A stretch of 64,000 nt of DNA from contig NZ_PPTF01000043.1 of the NCBI RefSeq assembly GCF_002902845.1, positions 30,809 to 94,808 of the forward strand, given 5' to 3'. Position 1 is the stretch's first letter. Each line of letters opens with the position of its first letter. The notes under the pieces were generated by a model. That model had not been told where the DNA came from. It made no database searches and saw nothing but the letters and a program-made list of their open reading frames with translations. Below are positions 32,221 through 39,409 of this stretch, piece after piece. The stretch is from Chromobacterium sinusclupearum. GTDB taxonomy: Bacteria; Pseudomonadota; Gammaproteobacteria; Burkholderiales; Chromobacteriaceae. Made by a program: the position numbers and the translations under genes.

Positions 32221-32241
32221 GATCCTACCCAAGCAAACCCC

Positions 32242-32264
32242 ACCCGGCCTGGCCGGGTTTTTTT
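32242..32264 (+). terminator. Terminator after rdgC
   Basis: 7-bp stem (32242-32248 with 32252-32258), loop of 3, followed by seven T. Confidence 0.85.
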
Positions 32265-32352
32265 ACGCCCGAACGGCGCGCTGGCCGCTGGGCCATAGCC
32301 AAACCCTAACTATTTACTACAAACAATTAATTTAACAAGACTATGAGGATTG

Positions 32353-32378
32353 CGGATACTGCAAGCATCCAGTATCCG
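32353..32378 (+). repeat. Perfect 9-bp inverted repeat upstream of a tiny ORF
   Basis: CGGATACTG (32353-32361) and CAGTATCCG (32370-32378) flank an 8-nt loop. The GGGAGAG ribosome-binding stretch begins at its foot, so folding of an RNA here could mask it. Confidence 0.6.
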
Positions 32379-32388
32379 GGAGAGAACG

Positions 32389-32451
32389 ATGAAACAAGAC
32401 TGGCGCAAGATCCTGCAAGAGATGTGGGCCGGCTTTGCCTGGCTTCAATGA
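32389..32451 (+). CDS. Possible 20-residue peptide
   Basis: Unrecognised. ATG at 32389 follows GGGAGAG by five bases and encodes a 20-residue peptide, MKQDWRKIL..., with three Trp, ending at TGA. Its stop overlaps an ATG (ATGA) that opens a 22-codon frame ending at 32516. In the original frame, translation past the TGA would continue with WRKTYMARIL and run to about 32553. The ribosome binding site and upstream hairpin are the only support; it could be a leader peptide, a broken small gene or noise. Confidence 0.3.
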   Translation: MKQDWRKILQEMWAGFAWLQ

Positions 32452-32586
32452 TGGCGCAAGACCTATATGGCGCGCATCCTGCCAAGACTATTGAACAGCA
32501 AGAAACAATTCAGTGAGCAAACCGGGATTTTTTTACCCGCCGCTGCGGCGTAAGCTGTCGCCATACCTTATTGCAGGCAGCACATC

Positions 32587-33366
32587 ATGCATACCCGACA
32601 AGCCGCGCTGTTCATCTCGCACGGCGCGCCGACGCTTCCCATAGAAGACAGCCCCACGCGCCATTTTCTGGAAACGCTGGGACGCGGCTGGCCGCGCCCG
32701 CGCGCCATCGTCATCGTTTCCGCCCACTGGGAAACGCATGCGCTGACCGTCAATCTGCAAGCGCGCCCCGACATGCTGTACGACTTCGGCGGCTTTCCTG
32801 CAGTCTTGCGCACGCTGCGCTACCCCGCGGCGACCGACCTCGAACTGGCCGAGCGCATTGTCGGCCTGCTCTCCGCGTCCGGCCTGCCGGTTGCGACGAC
32901 CCAGCAACGCCCGCTGGACCATGGCGTCTGGACGCCGCTGATGCTGATGTTCCCGCAGGCGGACATTCCCCTGGTGATGATCTCGCTGCATCGCCAGGCA
33001 GGCGCAGCCGAACACTATGCCCTGGGCCGGGCGCTGCGTCCGCTGCGCGACGAGAACGTGCTGGTGCTGGGCAGCGGCAGCTACACCCATAATCTGTGGG
33101 AACTGCAGCCGGAAGGCAGCGCGCCGGCGCCATGGGCGACGGAATTCGCCGGCTGGATGGATCAAGCGCTGACGGAAAACCGGCGCGACGATGTCGTGAA
33201 CTGGCGCCAGCGCGCGCCCCATGCGCGCGAGAACCACCCCAGCGACGAACACTTCCAGCCGCTCTTGGTGGCGCTTGGCGCCGCCAGCGACGATGCGGAG
33301 CCCCAAAAGCTGCATGACGACTGGCGGGCGGGCTCGCTGTCGATGGCGTGCTGGCGTTTTGACTAG
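32587..33366 (+). CDS. ygiD: 4,5-DOPA dioxygenase extradiol family protein (YgiD/LigB-like)
   Basis: Metal-dependent ring-cleaving dioxygenase family related to plant DODA and E. coli YgiD; the physiological substrate is unknown. 259 residues. Conserved residues seen are H12 (ISHGAP), H46 and H50 (SAHWETH), H111 (DHGVWTPL) and the late GSGSYTHNL motif. The stop codon shares CTAG with the stop of the convergent dihydroorotate dehydrogenase gene. Confidence 0.88.
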   Translation: MHTRQAALFISHGAPTLPIEDSPTRHFLETLGRGWPRPRAIVIVSAHWETHALTVNLQARPDMLYDFGGFPAVLRTLRYPAATDLELAERIVGLLSASGLPVATTQQRPLDHGVWTPLMLMFPQADIPLVMISLHRQAGAAEHYALGRALRPLRDENVLVLGSGSYTHNLWELQPEGSAPAPWATEFAGWMDQALTENRRDDVVNWRQRAPHARENHPSDEHFQPLLVALGAASDDAEPQKLHDDWRAGSLSMACWRFD

Positions 33367-34313
33367 AGCGTCCGCAGCTTGCCGCGGAAATCGTCCAAGC
33401 GGCGATAGCCCTTGCTCCGCATCAGCTCCGCCATCTCGGCGGCGATGCGGGCAAAGGCCGCCGGCCCCTCGTGATAGAGGCAGGTGCCCACCTGCACCGC
33501 GCGCGCGCCGGCCAGGATATGCATGAATGCCTCGCGACCACTCTTCACGCCGCCGCAGCCGACAATGTCTTTGCCCGGCAGCAGGCGATAGAACTCGCGC
33601 ACATTGGCCAGCGCAGTCGGCAGCACGTAATCGCCGCCCAGGCCGCCCAGGCCATCCTTGGGCTTGATCGCCACGGCTTCGCTGTCCACATCCACCACCA
33701 GGCCGTTGCCTATGGAATTGATGCAGGTGACGTAGGCCAGCCGCGGATGGCGATTGAGAATCTCCGCCATCGCGGCGAAGTGCGCCGGATCGAAGTAAGG
33801 CGGCAGCTTGACGCCATAGCGGCCGGGCCAGGCCTGGTCAAAGGCGTTCAGCGCCTCCGTCGTCGCCACGAAGTCGTAACCGAGTTGCGGCTTGCCCGGC
33901 ACATTGGGGCAGGACAGATTGATCTCCGGAATCGCCGGCAGGCCGGCCGCGGCCAGCGTGCGCAGCATGGTCAGATTGTCATCCAGCGTCATGCCGGACA
34001 GGGAAAGAAACAAGGGTTTGCCGCAGCCGTAATCGTAGCGGCGCGCATAGTCCAGGTAATAGGCGAATCCGCGATTCGGCAGCCCCATGGAATTGATGCT
34101 GCCCAAAGCCGTGCGGTAGTAGCGCGGCTCGGGATTGCCCTCGCGCGCGTGCAAGGTGGCGCTCTTGCTGATCACCGCCGCAGCGGCGGAGGCGCGCACC
34201 GTTTCCAGCTCGTCTTCCTCGCGGCACCACACGCCGGAAGCGTTGTACAGGCAGCCAGGCATGGTCTGGCCGAGCCAGGTGACGGACAGGTCGATGGAGG
34301 AATGGTCAGGCAT
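33363..34313 (-). CDS. pyrD: Class 1A (fumarate-type) dihydroorotate dehydrogenase
   Basis: FMN enzyme oxidising dihydroorotate to orotate in pyrimidine synthesis. 316 residues without a membrane-binding N-terminus. The motif NLSCPNVPGKPQLGYDF is the class 1A active-site loop with its catalytic Cys, as in Lactococcus PyrDA and trypanosomatid enzymes, which use fumarate. Class 2 enzymes, usual in proteobacteria, are membrane-bound and use Ser. ATG at 34313 has GGAG upstream. It could be an additional enzyme rather than the only PyrD of the cell. Confidence 0.88.
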   Translation of the reverse strand: MPDHSSIDLSVTWLGQTMPGCLYNASGVWCREEDELETVRASAAAAVISKSATLHAREGNPEPRYYRTALGSINSMGLPNRGFAYYLDYARRYDYGCGKPLFLSLSGMTLDDNLTMLRTLAAAGLPAIPEINLSCPNVPGKPQLGYDFVATTEALNAFDQAWPGRYGVKLPPYFDPAHFAAMAEILNRHPRLAYVTCINSIGNGLVVDVDSEAVAIKPKDGLGGLGGDYVLPTALANVREFYRLLPGKDIVGCGGVKSGREAFMHILAGARAVQVGTCLYHEGPAAFARIAAEMAELMRSKGYRRLDDFRGKLRTL

Positions 34314-34455
34314 GGCGGGCTCCGGTTTGGATTGAAACCGCCGCAGTATCAAGGAAATAGCCTCGCGCCGCGCTGAGCGGTGTCAAGGTTGCGGCGGATG
34401 GCATCCTTGCCTCTGCCTTCGTTCCCGCCCTGGCAGAAACTACGCCGCCAAAGAC

Positions 34456-34480
34456 AATGCCCGGCTCATGGCCGGGCATT
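34456..34480 (-). terminator. Terminator after bfr
   Basis: 10-bp perfect stem (34456-34465 with 34471-34480) with a 5-nt loop; the T-run after it is weak. Confidence 0.65.
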
Positions 34481-34507
34481 GGGCGCGCTTCCGCACAAGG
34501 AAACGGC

Positions 34508-34975
34508 TTACATCTGCGCCTGCTGGTAGTTTTCCACGCCCATCAGCTCAATCAGCTTCAATTGCTGCTCCAGCCAGTGCGCGTGGTCGTTTTCGGTTTC
34601 TTCTAGCAGCACCATCAGAGCGTCGCGCGTCACGTAGTCGCGCACGCTTTCACAGTGGGCGATCACTTGCTTCAGCAGCGCGCCGACGCGGTACTCCACC
34701 TCCAGGTCCGCCTGCAGCATGGCCGGCACGTCCTCGCCCACCTTGATAGCCACCCGGCGCGCCACATTGGGCTTGCCCTGCAGGAACAGGGTGCGGGCAA
34801 TCAGCGTACGGGCGTGCTCCAACTCATCCTCGCGCTCATGATCAATCCGCTCGAACAGTTTGTTCAGCCCCATGTCCTTGTACATCTCGGCATGGATGAA
34901 ATACTGGTCGGCGGCGGACAGCTCCTCGGCTAAGAGGTCGTTGAGCAGCGCCAGGGTTTGGGGATCGCCTTGCAT
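34508..34975 (-). CDS. bfr: Bacterioferritin lacking the haem-ligand Met52
   Basis: Iron-storage 24-mer subunit with a ferroxidase centre. 155 residues from ATG at 34975 (AGGAAA upstream). Aligned to E. coli Bfr without gaps over the first 54 residues, ferroxidase ligands E18, E51 and H54 are kept and E127/H130 have counterparts. Position 52, the Met that ligates haem, is Leu (DELEH versus DEMKH). This matches the haem-ligand-less BfrA subunit type of Neisseria, which works with a second subunit. No second bfr gene is adjacent. feoBA lies upstream on the same strand, 47 nt from the bfr start, and could be co-transcribed. Confidence 0.93.
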   Translation of the reverse strand: MQGDPQTLALLNDLLAEELSAADQYFIHAEMYKDMGLNKLFERIDHEREDELEHARTLIARTLFLQGKPNVARRVAIKVGEDVPAMLQADLEVEYRVGALLKQVIAHCESVRDYVTRDALMVLLEETENDHAHWLEQQLKLIELMGVENYQQAQM

Positions 34976-35022
34976 GATCGTTTCCTGTTGTTCTTGGTGA
35001 TTCAAGCCGTCATTCTAGGCGC

Positions 35023-36792
35023 TCAGCGCATCAGATGCACGCCCTGATAGAAAGCGAAAGACAGCAGCCAGGCCAGCAACACCGACCAGCCGACCGACAT
35101 CGCGGTGAAACGCCAATCCTTGGACTCGCGGTGCATAGCCGCCACCGTGGACAGGCAAGGCACATACACCAGCGTGAAGATCAGGAAGCTCATCGCCGAC
35201 ACCCAGTCCAGATGCTGCACCAGCACCCCGCCCAAGCCGGCCTCGGACACGCCGTAAATCACCGCCAGGCTGCCCAGCAGAATCTCCTTGGCGATGAAGC
35301 CGAACAGCAGCGCCACCGCCAGCTCCGCGCGGATGCCTATCGGGTCCAGCACCGGCGACATCGTCTCGCCCAGCACGTAGGCCAGGGTCTTGTCGTGGCC
35401 GGCCGGGATGTGGGTCAGCAGCCAGACCATCACCACGCCGGCCAGGATGAAGGTGGACGCCAGGCGCAGGAAGGCACTCACCTCCCCCACCGCCCGCGTC
35501 AGCATGTGGCGCGCGCCCGGCAGGCGATACGGCGGCACTTCCAGCAGGAAGGCCTCGTCGCCGCGGTAGCGGCGCTTGAACACCCAGGCGGTGATGATGG
35601 CGGCGACGAAAGTCATCAGATACAGGCCGGACACCACCCACGGCGCCTGCGCCTTGCTGAACAAAATGCCGGCGAAGAACACCACCACCTGCAGGCGCGC
35701 CGAACACAGCGAAAACGGGATCACCAGCATGGTCAGCAACCGCTGTTTGCGCTCGCGCATCACCCGCGTGCCGAGGATGGCCGGCACATTGCAGCCGAAG
35801 CCCATCAATTGCATCACGAAGCCGCGGCCATCCAGCCCCAGCTTCGCCATCATCGCATCCGTGAGGAAAGCGGCGCGCGCCAGATAGCCGCTGTCTTCCA
35901 CCATGGCCATCAGCACGAAGAAGACGAATAGAATGGGGGCGAAAGTCAGCACAGTCGCCACGCCCTGCCACACGCCGTCCAGCACCAAGCTCTGCAGGAT
36001 GGCCGGCAGCGAAGCGACGGCCGGCGCCAGCGCCTGGTCCTTGACCCAGTCCAGCACGCCGCCCACGGCGTCCTGCAATGGGGTGCCGATCTGGTAGGTC
36101 AGATTGAACAGCAAGGCCATGAAGGCGAAGAACAGCGGCAGGCCCAGCCACGGGTGCAGCAGCCAGCGGTCCACTTTCTCGGTCAGCAGCACCGGCAGCA
36201 CCGGCGGCAAGCGCCAGCAGCCTTCCAGCTTGCGGCGGGCCATGTCGATGGCACGCTGCGCCTCCGGCACGTTCTCCAGTTGCGCGTGCACCGCGGGGCC
36301 ATCCTGCGCGGCCAGCTGGTTCAAGGCGGCATTGAGTTTGGGCCAGCCTTCCATACGCTTGGCCGACACCAGCACCACCGGCGCCTGCAGGCGCTCGGCC
36401 AGCGCGTCGGCATCCACCGTCACGCCCAGCAGCTTGGCCTCGTCCGCCATATTCAATACCACCAGGCAGGGCAGGCCGCTGGCCAATACTTGCAAGGCCA
36501 GCGGCAGCTGGCGGTCCAGTTGGCTGGCGTTCAGCACCAGCACCGCGCCGTCAAACGGCGTGGACAGCAGCACGTCGCGGACCACCGCCTCGTCGTCGGT
36601 ATAGCCGGTCAGATCGTTGACGCCGGGCAAGTCGATCAGCTCCACCATCTTGCCGCCCAAGAGCAAACGCGAACTGATCAGCTCCACGGTCAGTCCGGGC
36701 CAATTGCCCACGCGCTGCGACATGCCAGTCAAGCGGTTGAATAAGGTGGACTTGCCGGTATTGGGCAGGCCGATCAAGGCAAACCGCTTCAT
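35023..36792 (-). CDS. feoB: Ferrous iron transporter FeoB (short form)
   Basis: Inner-membrane Fe(II) transporter with an N-terminal G domain. 589 residues, well below the 773 of E. coli. G motifs GLPNTGKST (8-16), DLPGV and NMAD are present. Both Gate-type membrane regions are recognisable (MEDSGYLARAAF, MGFGCNVPAILGTR and ARAELAVALL-like helices). The reduction comes from shorter soluble and C-terminal parts. Its ATG overlaps the feoA stop by 4 nt. Confidence 0.94.
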   Translation of the reverse strand: MKRFALIGLPNTGKSTLFNRLTGMSQRVGNWPGLTVELISSRLLLGGKMVELIDLPGVNDLTGYTDDEAVVRDVLLSTPFDGAVLVLNASQLDRQLPLALQVLASGLPCLVVLNMADEAKLLGVTVDADALAERLQAPVVLVSAKRMEGWPKLNAALNQLAAQDGPAVHAQLENVPEAQRAIDMARRKLEGCWRLPPVLPVLLTEKVDRWLLHPWLGLPLFFAFMALLFNLTYQIGTPLQDAVGGVLDWVKDQALAPAVASLPAILQSLVLDGVWQGVATVLTFAPILFVFFVLMAMVEDSGYLARAAFLTDAMMAKLGLDGRGFVMQLMGFGCNVPAILGTRVMRERKQRLLTMLVIPFSLCSARLQVVVFFAGILFSKAQAPWVVSGLYLMTFVAAIITAWVFKRRYRGDEAFLLEVPPYRLPGARHMLTRAVGEVSAFLRLASTFILAGVVMVWLLTHIPAGHDKTLAYVLGETMSPVLDPIGIRAELAVALLFGFIAKEILLGSLAVIYGVSEAGLGGVLVQHLDWVSAMSFLIFTLVYVPCLSTVAAMHRESKDWRFTAMSVGWSVLLAWLLSFAFYQGVHLMR

Positions 36793-37019
36793 GCCGCCGC
36801 CCTCACTTCGATATGGCGCGCCAGGCTGCGGCGCAACAGGAAGCGGGTGGCGCCCACTTCCAGCAGCAAGGGGCCGCCCCAGGGCGCGGCCTTGCGCAAG
36901 TGGAAACGGCAGCCCGGCACCAGGCCGAAAGCCGCCACGCGGCGGAAGGCTTCTTCAGCCAGATTCAGCCGCTCGACGATGCCGTGGGCGCCGGCGGGAA
37001 AGATGTCCAGGGACGACAT
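36789..37019 (-). CDS. feoA: Ferrous iron transport accessory protein FeoA
   Basis: Small SH3-like cytosolic partner of FeoB. 76 residues from ATG at 37019 (AGGAC upstream). The frame continues to 37307 but the upstream part is not FeoA. Overlaps feoB by 4 nt. A promoter with TATACT at 37065-37060 lies upstream, and a 19-bp palindrome sits over its -35 region. A very degenerate Fur-like stretch (about 11 of 19 matches) can be read at 37056-37038 but is not convincing. Confidence 0.9.
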   Translation of the reverse strand: MSSLDIFPAGAHGIVERLNLAEEAFRRVAAFGLVPGCRFHLRKAAPWGGPLLLEVGATRFLLRRSLARHIEVRAAA

Positions 37020-37059
37020 GATGTTTTTTGTCCTGATAATAACGGGAATAATTTGCATT

Positions 37060-37065
37060 AGTATA
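37060..37065 (-). promoter_or_regulatory. Candidate -10 of the feoAB promoter
   Basis: TATACT on the minus strand, about 40 nt before the feoA ATG. No -35 consensus is present at the right distance; that region is occupied by the palindrome at 37086-37104, which suggests activation. Confidence 0.5.
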
Positions 37066-37085
37066 TCGAATCGCCTCCTTGCCTC

Positions 37086-37104
37086 TTGCGACAATTTGTC
37101 GCAA
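37086..37104. promoter_or_regulatory. Perfect 19-bp palindrome, candidate operator of feoAB
   Basis: TTGCGACAATTTGTCGCAA: two 9-bp arms around one central base, no mismatches. It lies between divergent feoA and dcd, 67 nt from the feoA ATG. Its centre (37095) is about 42 bases upstream of the start site predicted from the TATACT box, where class II activators bind. The ends (TTG...CAA) are reminiscent of CRP/FNR-family sites but the spacing is wider than FNR's. Confidence 0.6.
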
Positions 37105-37233
37105 TCCCGGGTCGGCTTGACCGAGGTCAAACGCTTCACGCTCACGCCGCCGCCGGTCAATTCCATAGCCGGAAGCGCCGCTAAACGGTTAAAATTGCAG
37201 CCATTGCAATAAACGACACACGGGCCAACGACT

Positions 37234-37806
37234 ATGAGCATCAAATCGGACAAGTGGATTCGCCGGATGGCGGCGGAACAGGGCATGATCGAGCCGTTCC
37301 AGCCCAATCAGGTGAAGATGGACGAAGACGGCCAGAAGCTGATTTCCTTCGGCACATCCAGCTACGGCTACGATATCCGCTGCGCCGACGAGTTCAAGGT
37401 GTTCACCAACATCAACAGCACCATCGTCGACCCGAAAAACTTCGACCCCAACTCCTTCGTGGAAGTCTCCGGCAAGGGCTACTGCATCATCCCGCCCAAT
37501 AGCTTCGCGCTGGCGCGCACCGTGGAATACTTCCGCATCCCGCGCAATGTGCTGACCGTCTGCCTGGGCAAATCCACCTATGCCCGCTGCGGCATCATCG
37601 TCAACGTCACCCCGTTCGAACCAGAATGGGAAGGCTACGTCACGCTGGAGTTCTCCAACACCACCCCGCTGCCGGCCAAGATCTACGCCAACGAGGGCGT
37701 GGCGCAGGTGCTGTTCTTCGAGTCCGATGAAATCTGCGACGTGTCGTACAAGGACCGCGCCGGCAAATACCAGGGCCAGGTGGGCGTTACCCTGCCCCGC
37801 CCCTGA
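37234..37806 (+). CDS. dcd: dCTP deaminase
   Basis: Deaminates dCTP to dUTP, the main source of dUMP for thymidylate synthesis in Gram-negatives. 190 residues against 193 in E. coli. Conserved stretches [20 protein letters not shown] and the late [10 protein letters not shown] are present. Cytosolic trimer. Weak ribosome binding site. Divergent from feoA. Confidence 0.96.
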   Translation: MSIKSDKWIRRMAAEQGMIEPFQPNQVKMDEDGQKLISFGTSSYGYDIRCADEFKVFTNINSTIVDPKNFDPNSFVEVSGKGYCIIPPNSFALARTVEYFRIPRNVLTVCLGKSTYARCGIIVNVTPFEPEWEGYVTLEFSNTTPLPAKIYANEGVAQVLFFESDEICDVSYKDRAGKYQGQVGVTLPRP

Positions 37807-37914
37807 CCGTACTTTCGTACGATTGTCCAGACAGGATGGCCCCGGCCATCCTGTTGCATTTGCGGCAGCCGCAAAAAACCCTCTCGCAATTTCCACCAAC
37901 TGTTCTAGGCTAAA

Positions 37915-38014
37915 CAAAGGGTTAGCTGACATCCCGGTTGTGCCGACCCTTTGCACAGCAAGCTGTTTCTTCTTGGGGCGTCGCGGTTCCCCCTTGCCGC
38001 TACGCCCCCTTTTT
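37915..38014 (+). ncRNA. Candidate structured leader or small RNA before gpx
   Basis: Two successive hairpins. The first is CAAAGGGT (37915-37922) with ACCCTTTG (37946-37953), 23-nt loop. The second is GGGGCGT..GCGG with CCGC.ACGCCCC (37975-38008), followed by CTTTTT, a textbook intrinsic terminator. It ends 70 nt before the gpx ATG. It could be an attenuator leader, an independent small RNA, or only the terminator of dcd. Confidence 0.4.
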
Positions 38015-38083
38015 ATGCTCCGCCCCTTGCCAGGCCCTAAGTCCGCACGCATGCTTGCCTGCTCACGCAAACAAAGGGACCTG

Positions 38084-38560
38084 ATGGACATCTACGACTT
38101 TTCCTTCCGTCGCCTGAATGGCGCCGAACAATCACTGACCGACTACCGCGGCCGCGTGCTGCTGCTGGTCAACACCGCCAGCCGCTGCGGCTTTACCTCG
38201 CAATACGCCGGGCTGCAACAGCTGCACGCCGACTACGCCGACCAAGGGCTGACGGTGATAGGCTTCCCTTGCAATCAGTTCGGCGCGCAGGAGCCGGGCA
38301 CGGCTGACGAGATCGGTGACTTTTGCCAGAAGAATTACGGCGTGGACTTCGTGATGGCCGACAAGATCCAGGTCAACGGCAACGACGCCCATCCGCTGTG
38401 GCGCTATCTGAAGCAGCAGCAACCGGGCTTGCTGGGCATTGAAATGATCAAGTGGAACTTCACCAAGTTTCTGGTGAACCGCGAAGGACGCGTGGTCGCC
38501 CGCCATGCGCCGCAGACCGAGCCGGCCGAACTGGCCACGGCCATAGAAAAGCTGCTGTAA
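38084..38560 (+). CDS. Glutathione peroxidase family protein (BtuE-like)
   Basis: Thiol peroxidase of the Gpx family, cytosolic; bacterial members usually prefer thioredoxin or glutathione. 158 residues from ATG at 38084, which follows AAAGGGACC. A frame to 37580 reads through the leader and is not coding. The peroxidatic Cys lies in NTASRCGFTSQY, a second Cys in GFPCNQF, and the Trp/Asn of the tetrad in WNFTKFLV. Confidence 0.93.
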   Translation: MDIYDFSFRRLNGAEQSLTDYRGRVLLLVNTASRCGFTSQYAGLQQLHADYADQGLTVIGFPCNQFGAQEPGTADEIGDFCQKNYGVDFVMADKIQVNGNDAHPLWRYLKQQQPGLLGIEMIKWNFTKFLVNREGRVVARHAPQTEPAELATAIEKLL

Positions 38561-38583
38561 GCCTTACGCCGCGCCCAAACAAA

Positions 38584-38610
38584 AGGCCGGACATCGCTGT
38601 CCGGCCTGTT
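38584..38610. terminator. Bidirectional terminator after gpx
   Basis: 10-bp perfect stem (38584-38593 with 38598-38607), loop TCGC, between convergent genes. Confidence 0.75.
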
Positions 38611-38625
38611 ATTGCGCTGCCGCCA

Positions 38626-38916
38626 TCAGGACTGGCAATCATCCAGCGAGTTGCGCGCCAAATGCGCCAGCTGATCCAGCTCATCGTCCAGATGCGCCTG
38701 CATATCCAGCAAGGCGGCGCGCAGCACCGCCGCCGCCAAAGCCGACTGCTCGCCATTGAACACATGCGCCAACACGCGCAGCTCGCGGCAGGCCGTCAGA
38801 TCCAAAGGCACCTCCAGCACGCGCACCGTCGGCATATCCAGCTCCGCTCCTGAATCGACATTGCCGATGCGCTGGCTCTCCAGCGCGGTCAGCAGGGTTT
38901 TCAAGGCCAATCCCAT
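38626..38916 (-). CDS. Uncharacterised small protein A (paralogue of B)
   Basis: Not recognised. 96 residues, predicted all-helical, soluble, Leu/Ala-rich and acidic. Residues in the second half (ELRVLAHVFNGEQSALAAAV onward) match the neighbour at 39024-39323 in 16 of 34 aligned positions, so the two arose by duplication. A GGGAGG ribosome binding site favours the second of two adjacent ATGs (38916 rather than 38919). Downstream neighbours are gpx (convergent); upstream are paralogue B and the polyamine deacetylase gene. Confidence 0.65.
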   Translation of the reverse strand: MGLALKTLLTALESQRIGNVDSGAELDMPTVRVLEVPLDLTACRELRVLAHVFNGEQSALAAAVLRAALLDMQAHLDDELDQLAHLARNSLDDCQS

Positions 38917-39023
38917 CATTGCCTCCCTTTGCGTTGCCAGATGCAAAAGCGTATTGGCCTTGCGGCATTCCGCCGTGCAAAACGGCTGCGTCGTCCCCTC
39001 GCCCCGTTCCGCCAAACTTCGAC

Positions 39024-39323
39024 TTAATGCCTGCGCAGGCCTCCGTCCCCCGCGCCGCTCAAGATGTCGCGGCAAGCCTGGGTGGCGCGCAGCATCTGGC
39101 TATCATCCAGCGCCTCCCAGGCATCCGCGATGGCGGCGCCCAACAATTCCCCAGCCAAGGCCTCGCTGCTGTTTTCAAACACAGCCGCCAAGGCCATCAA
39201 CTCCAAAGCCAGATCGCCAGACAGCGCCGCGCTGACGCGGCGTTGCGACACGGCGGATATGCCGCCCAAAGGCGGACGCGGCGTGCCCAAGCGATCGATC
39301 AAGCCGTCAATACTCTTCCCCAT
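39024..39323 (-). CDS. Uncharacterised small protein B (paralogue of A)
   Basis: Not recognised. 99 residues, soluble, helical; the core ELMALAAVFENSSEALAGEL is shared with protein A. No signal peptide or membrane segment. ATG at 39323 has GGAGAGG upstream. It could be co-transcribed with A, which starts 107 nt downstream, and with the amidohydrolase gene 86 nt upstream on the same strand. Confidence 0.65.
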   Translation of the reverse strand: MGKSIDGLIDRLGTPRPPLGGISAVSQRRVSAALSGDLALELMALAAVFENSSEALAGELLGAAIADAWEALDDSQMLRATQACRDILSGAGDGGLRRH

Positions 39324-39409
39324 AGCCTCTCCGTTTCATGCCCCGCGCGGCGTCCCCATCCGCGGCGAAGACTCTTTGAACATAGGCCAAGCGGCGGTAA
39401 AAAACCGGG

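Noticed and set aside
37038..37056. A Fur-box-like sequence in the feoA leader.
   Set aside because: Only about 11 of 19 positions match the consensus and the palindromic character is poor; the nearby perfect 19-bp palindrome is a much better operator candidate.
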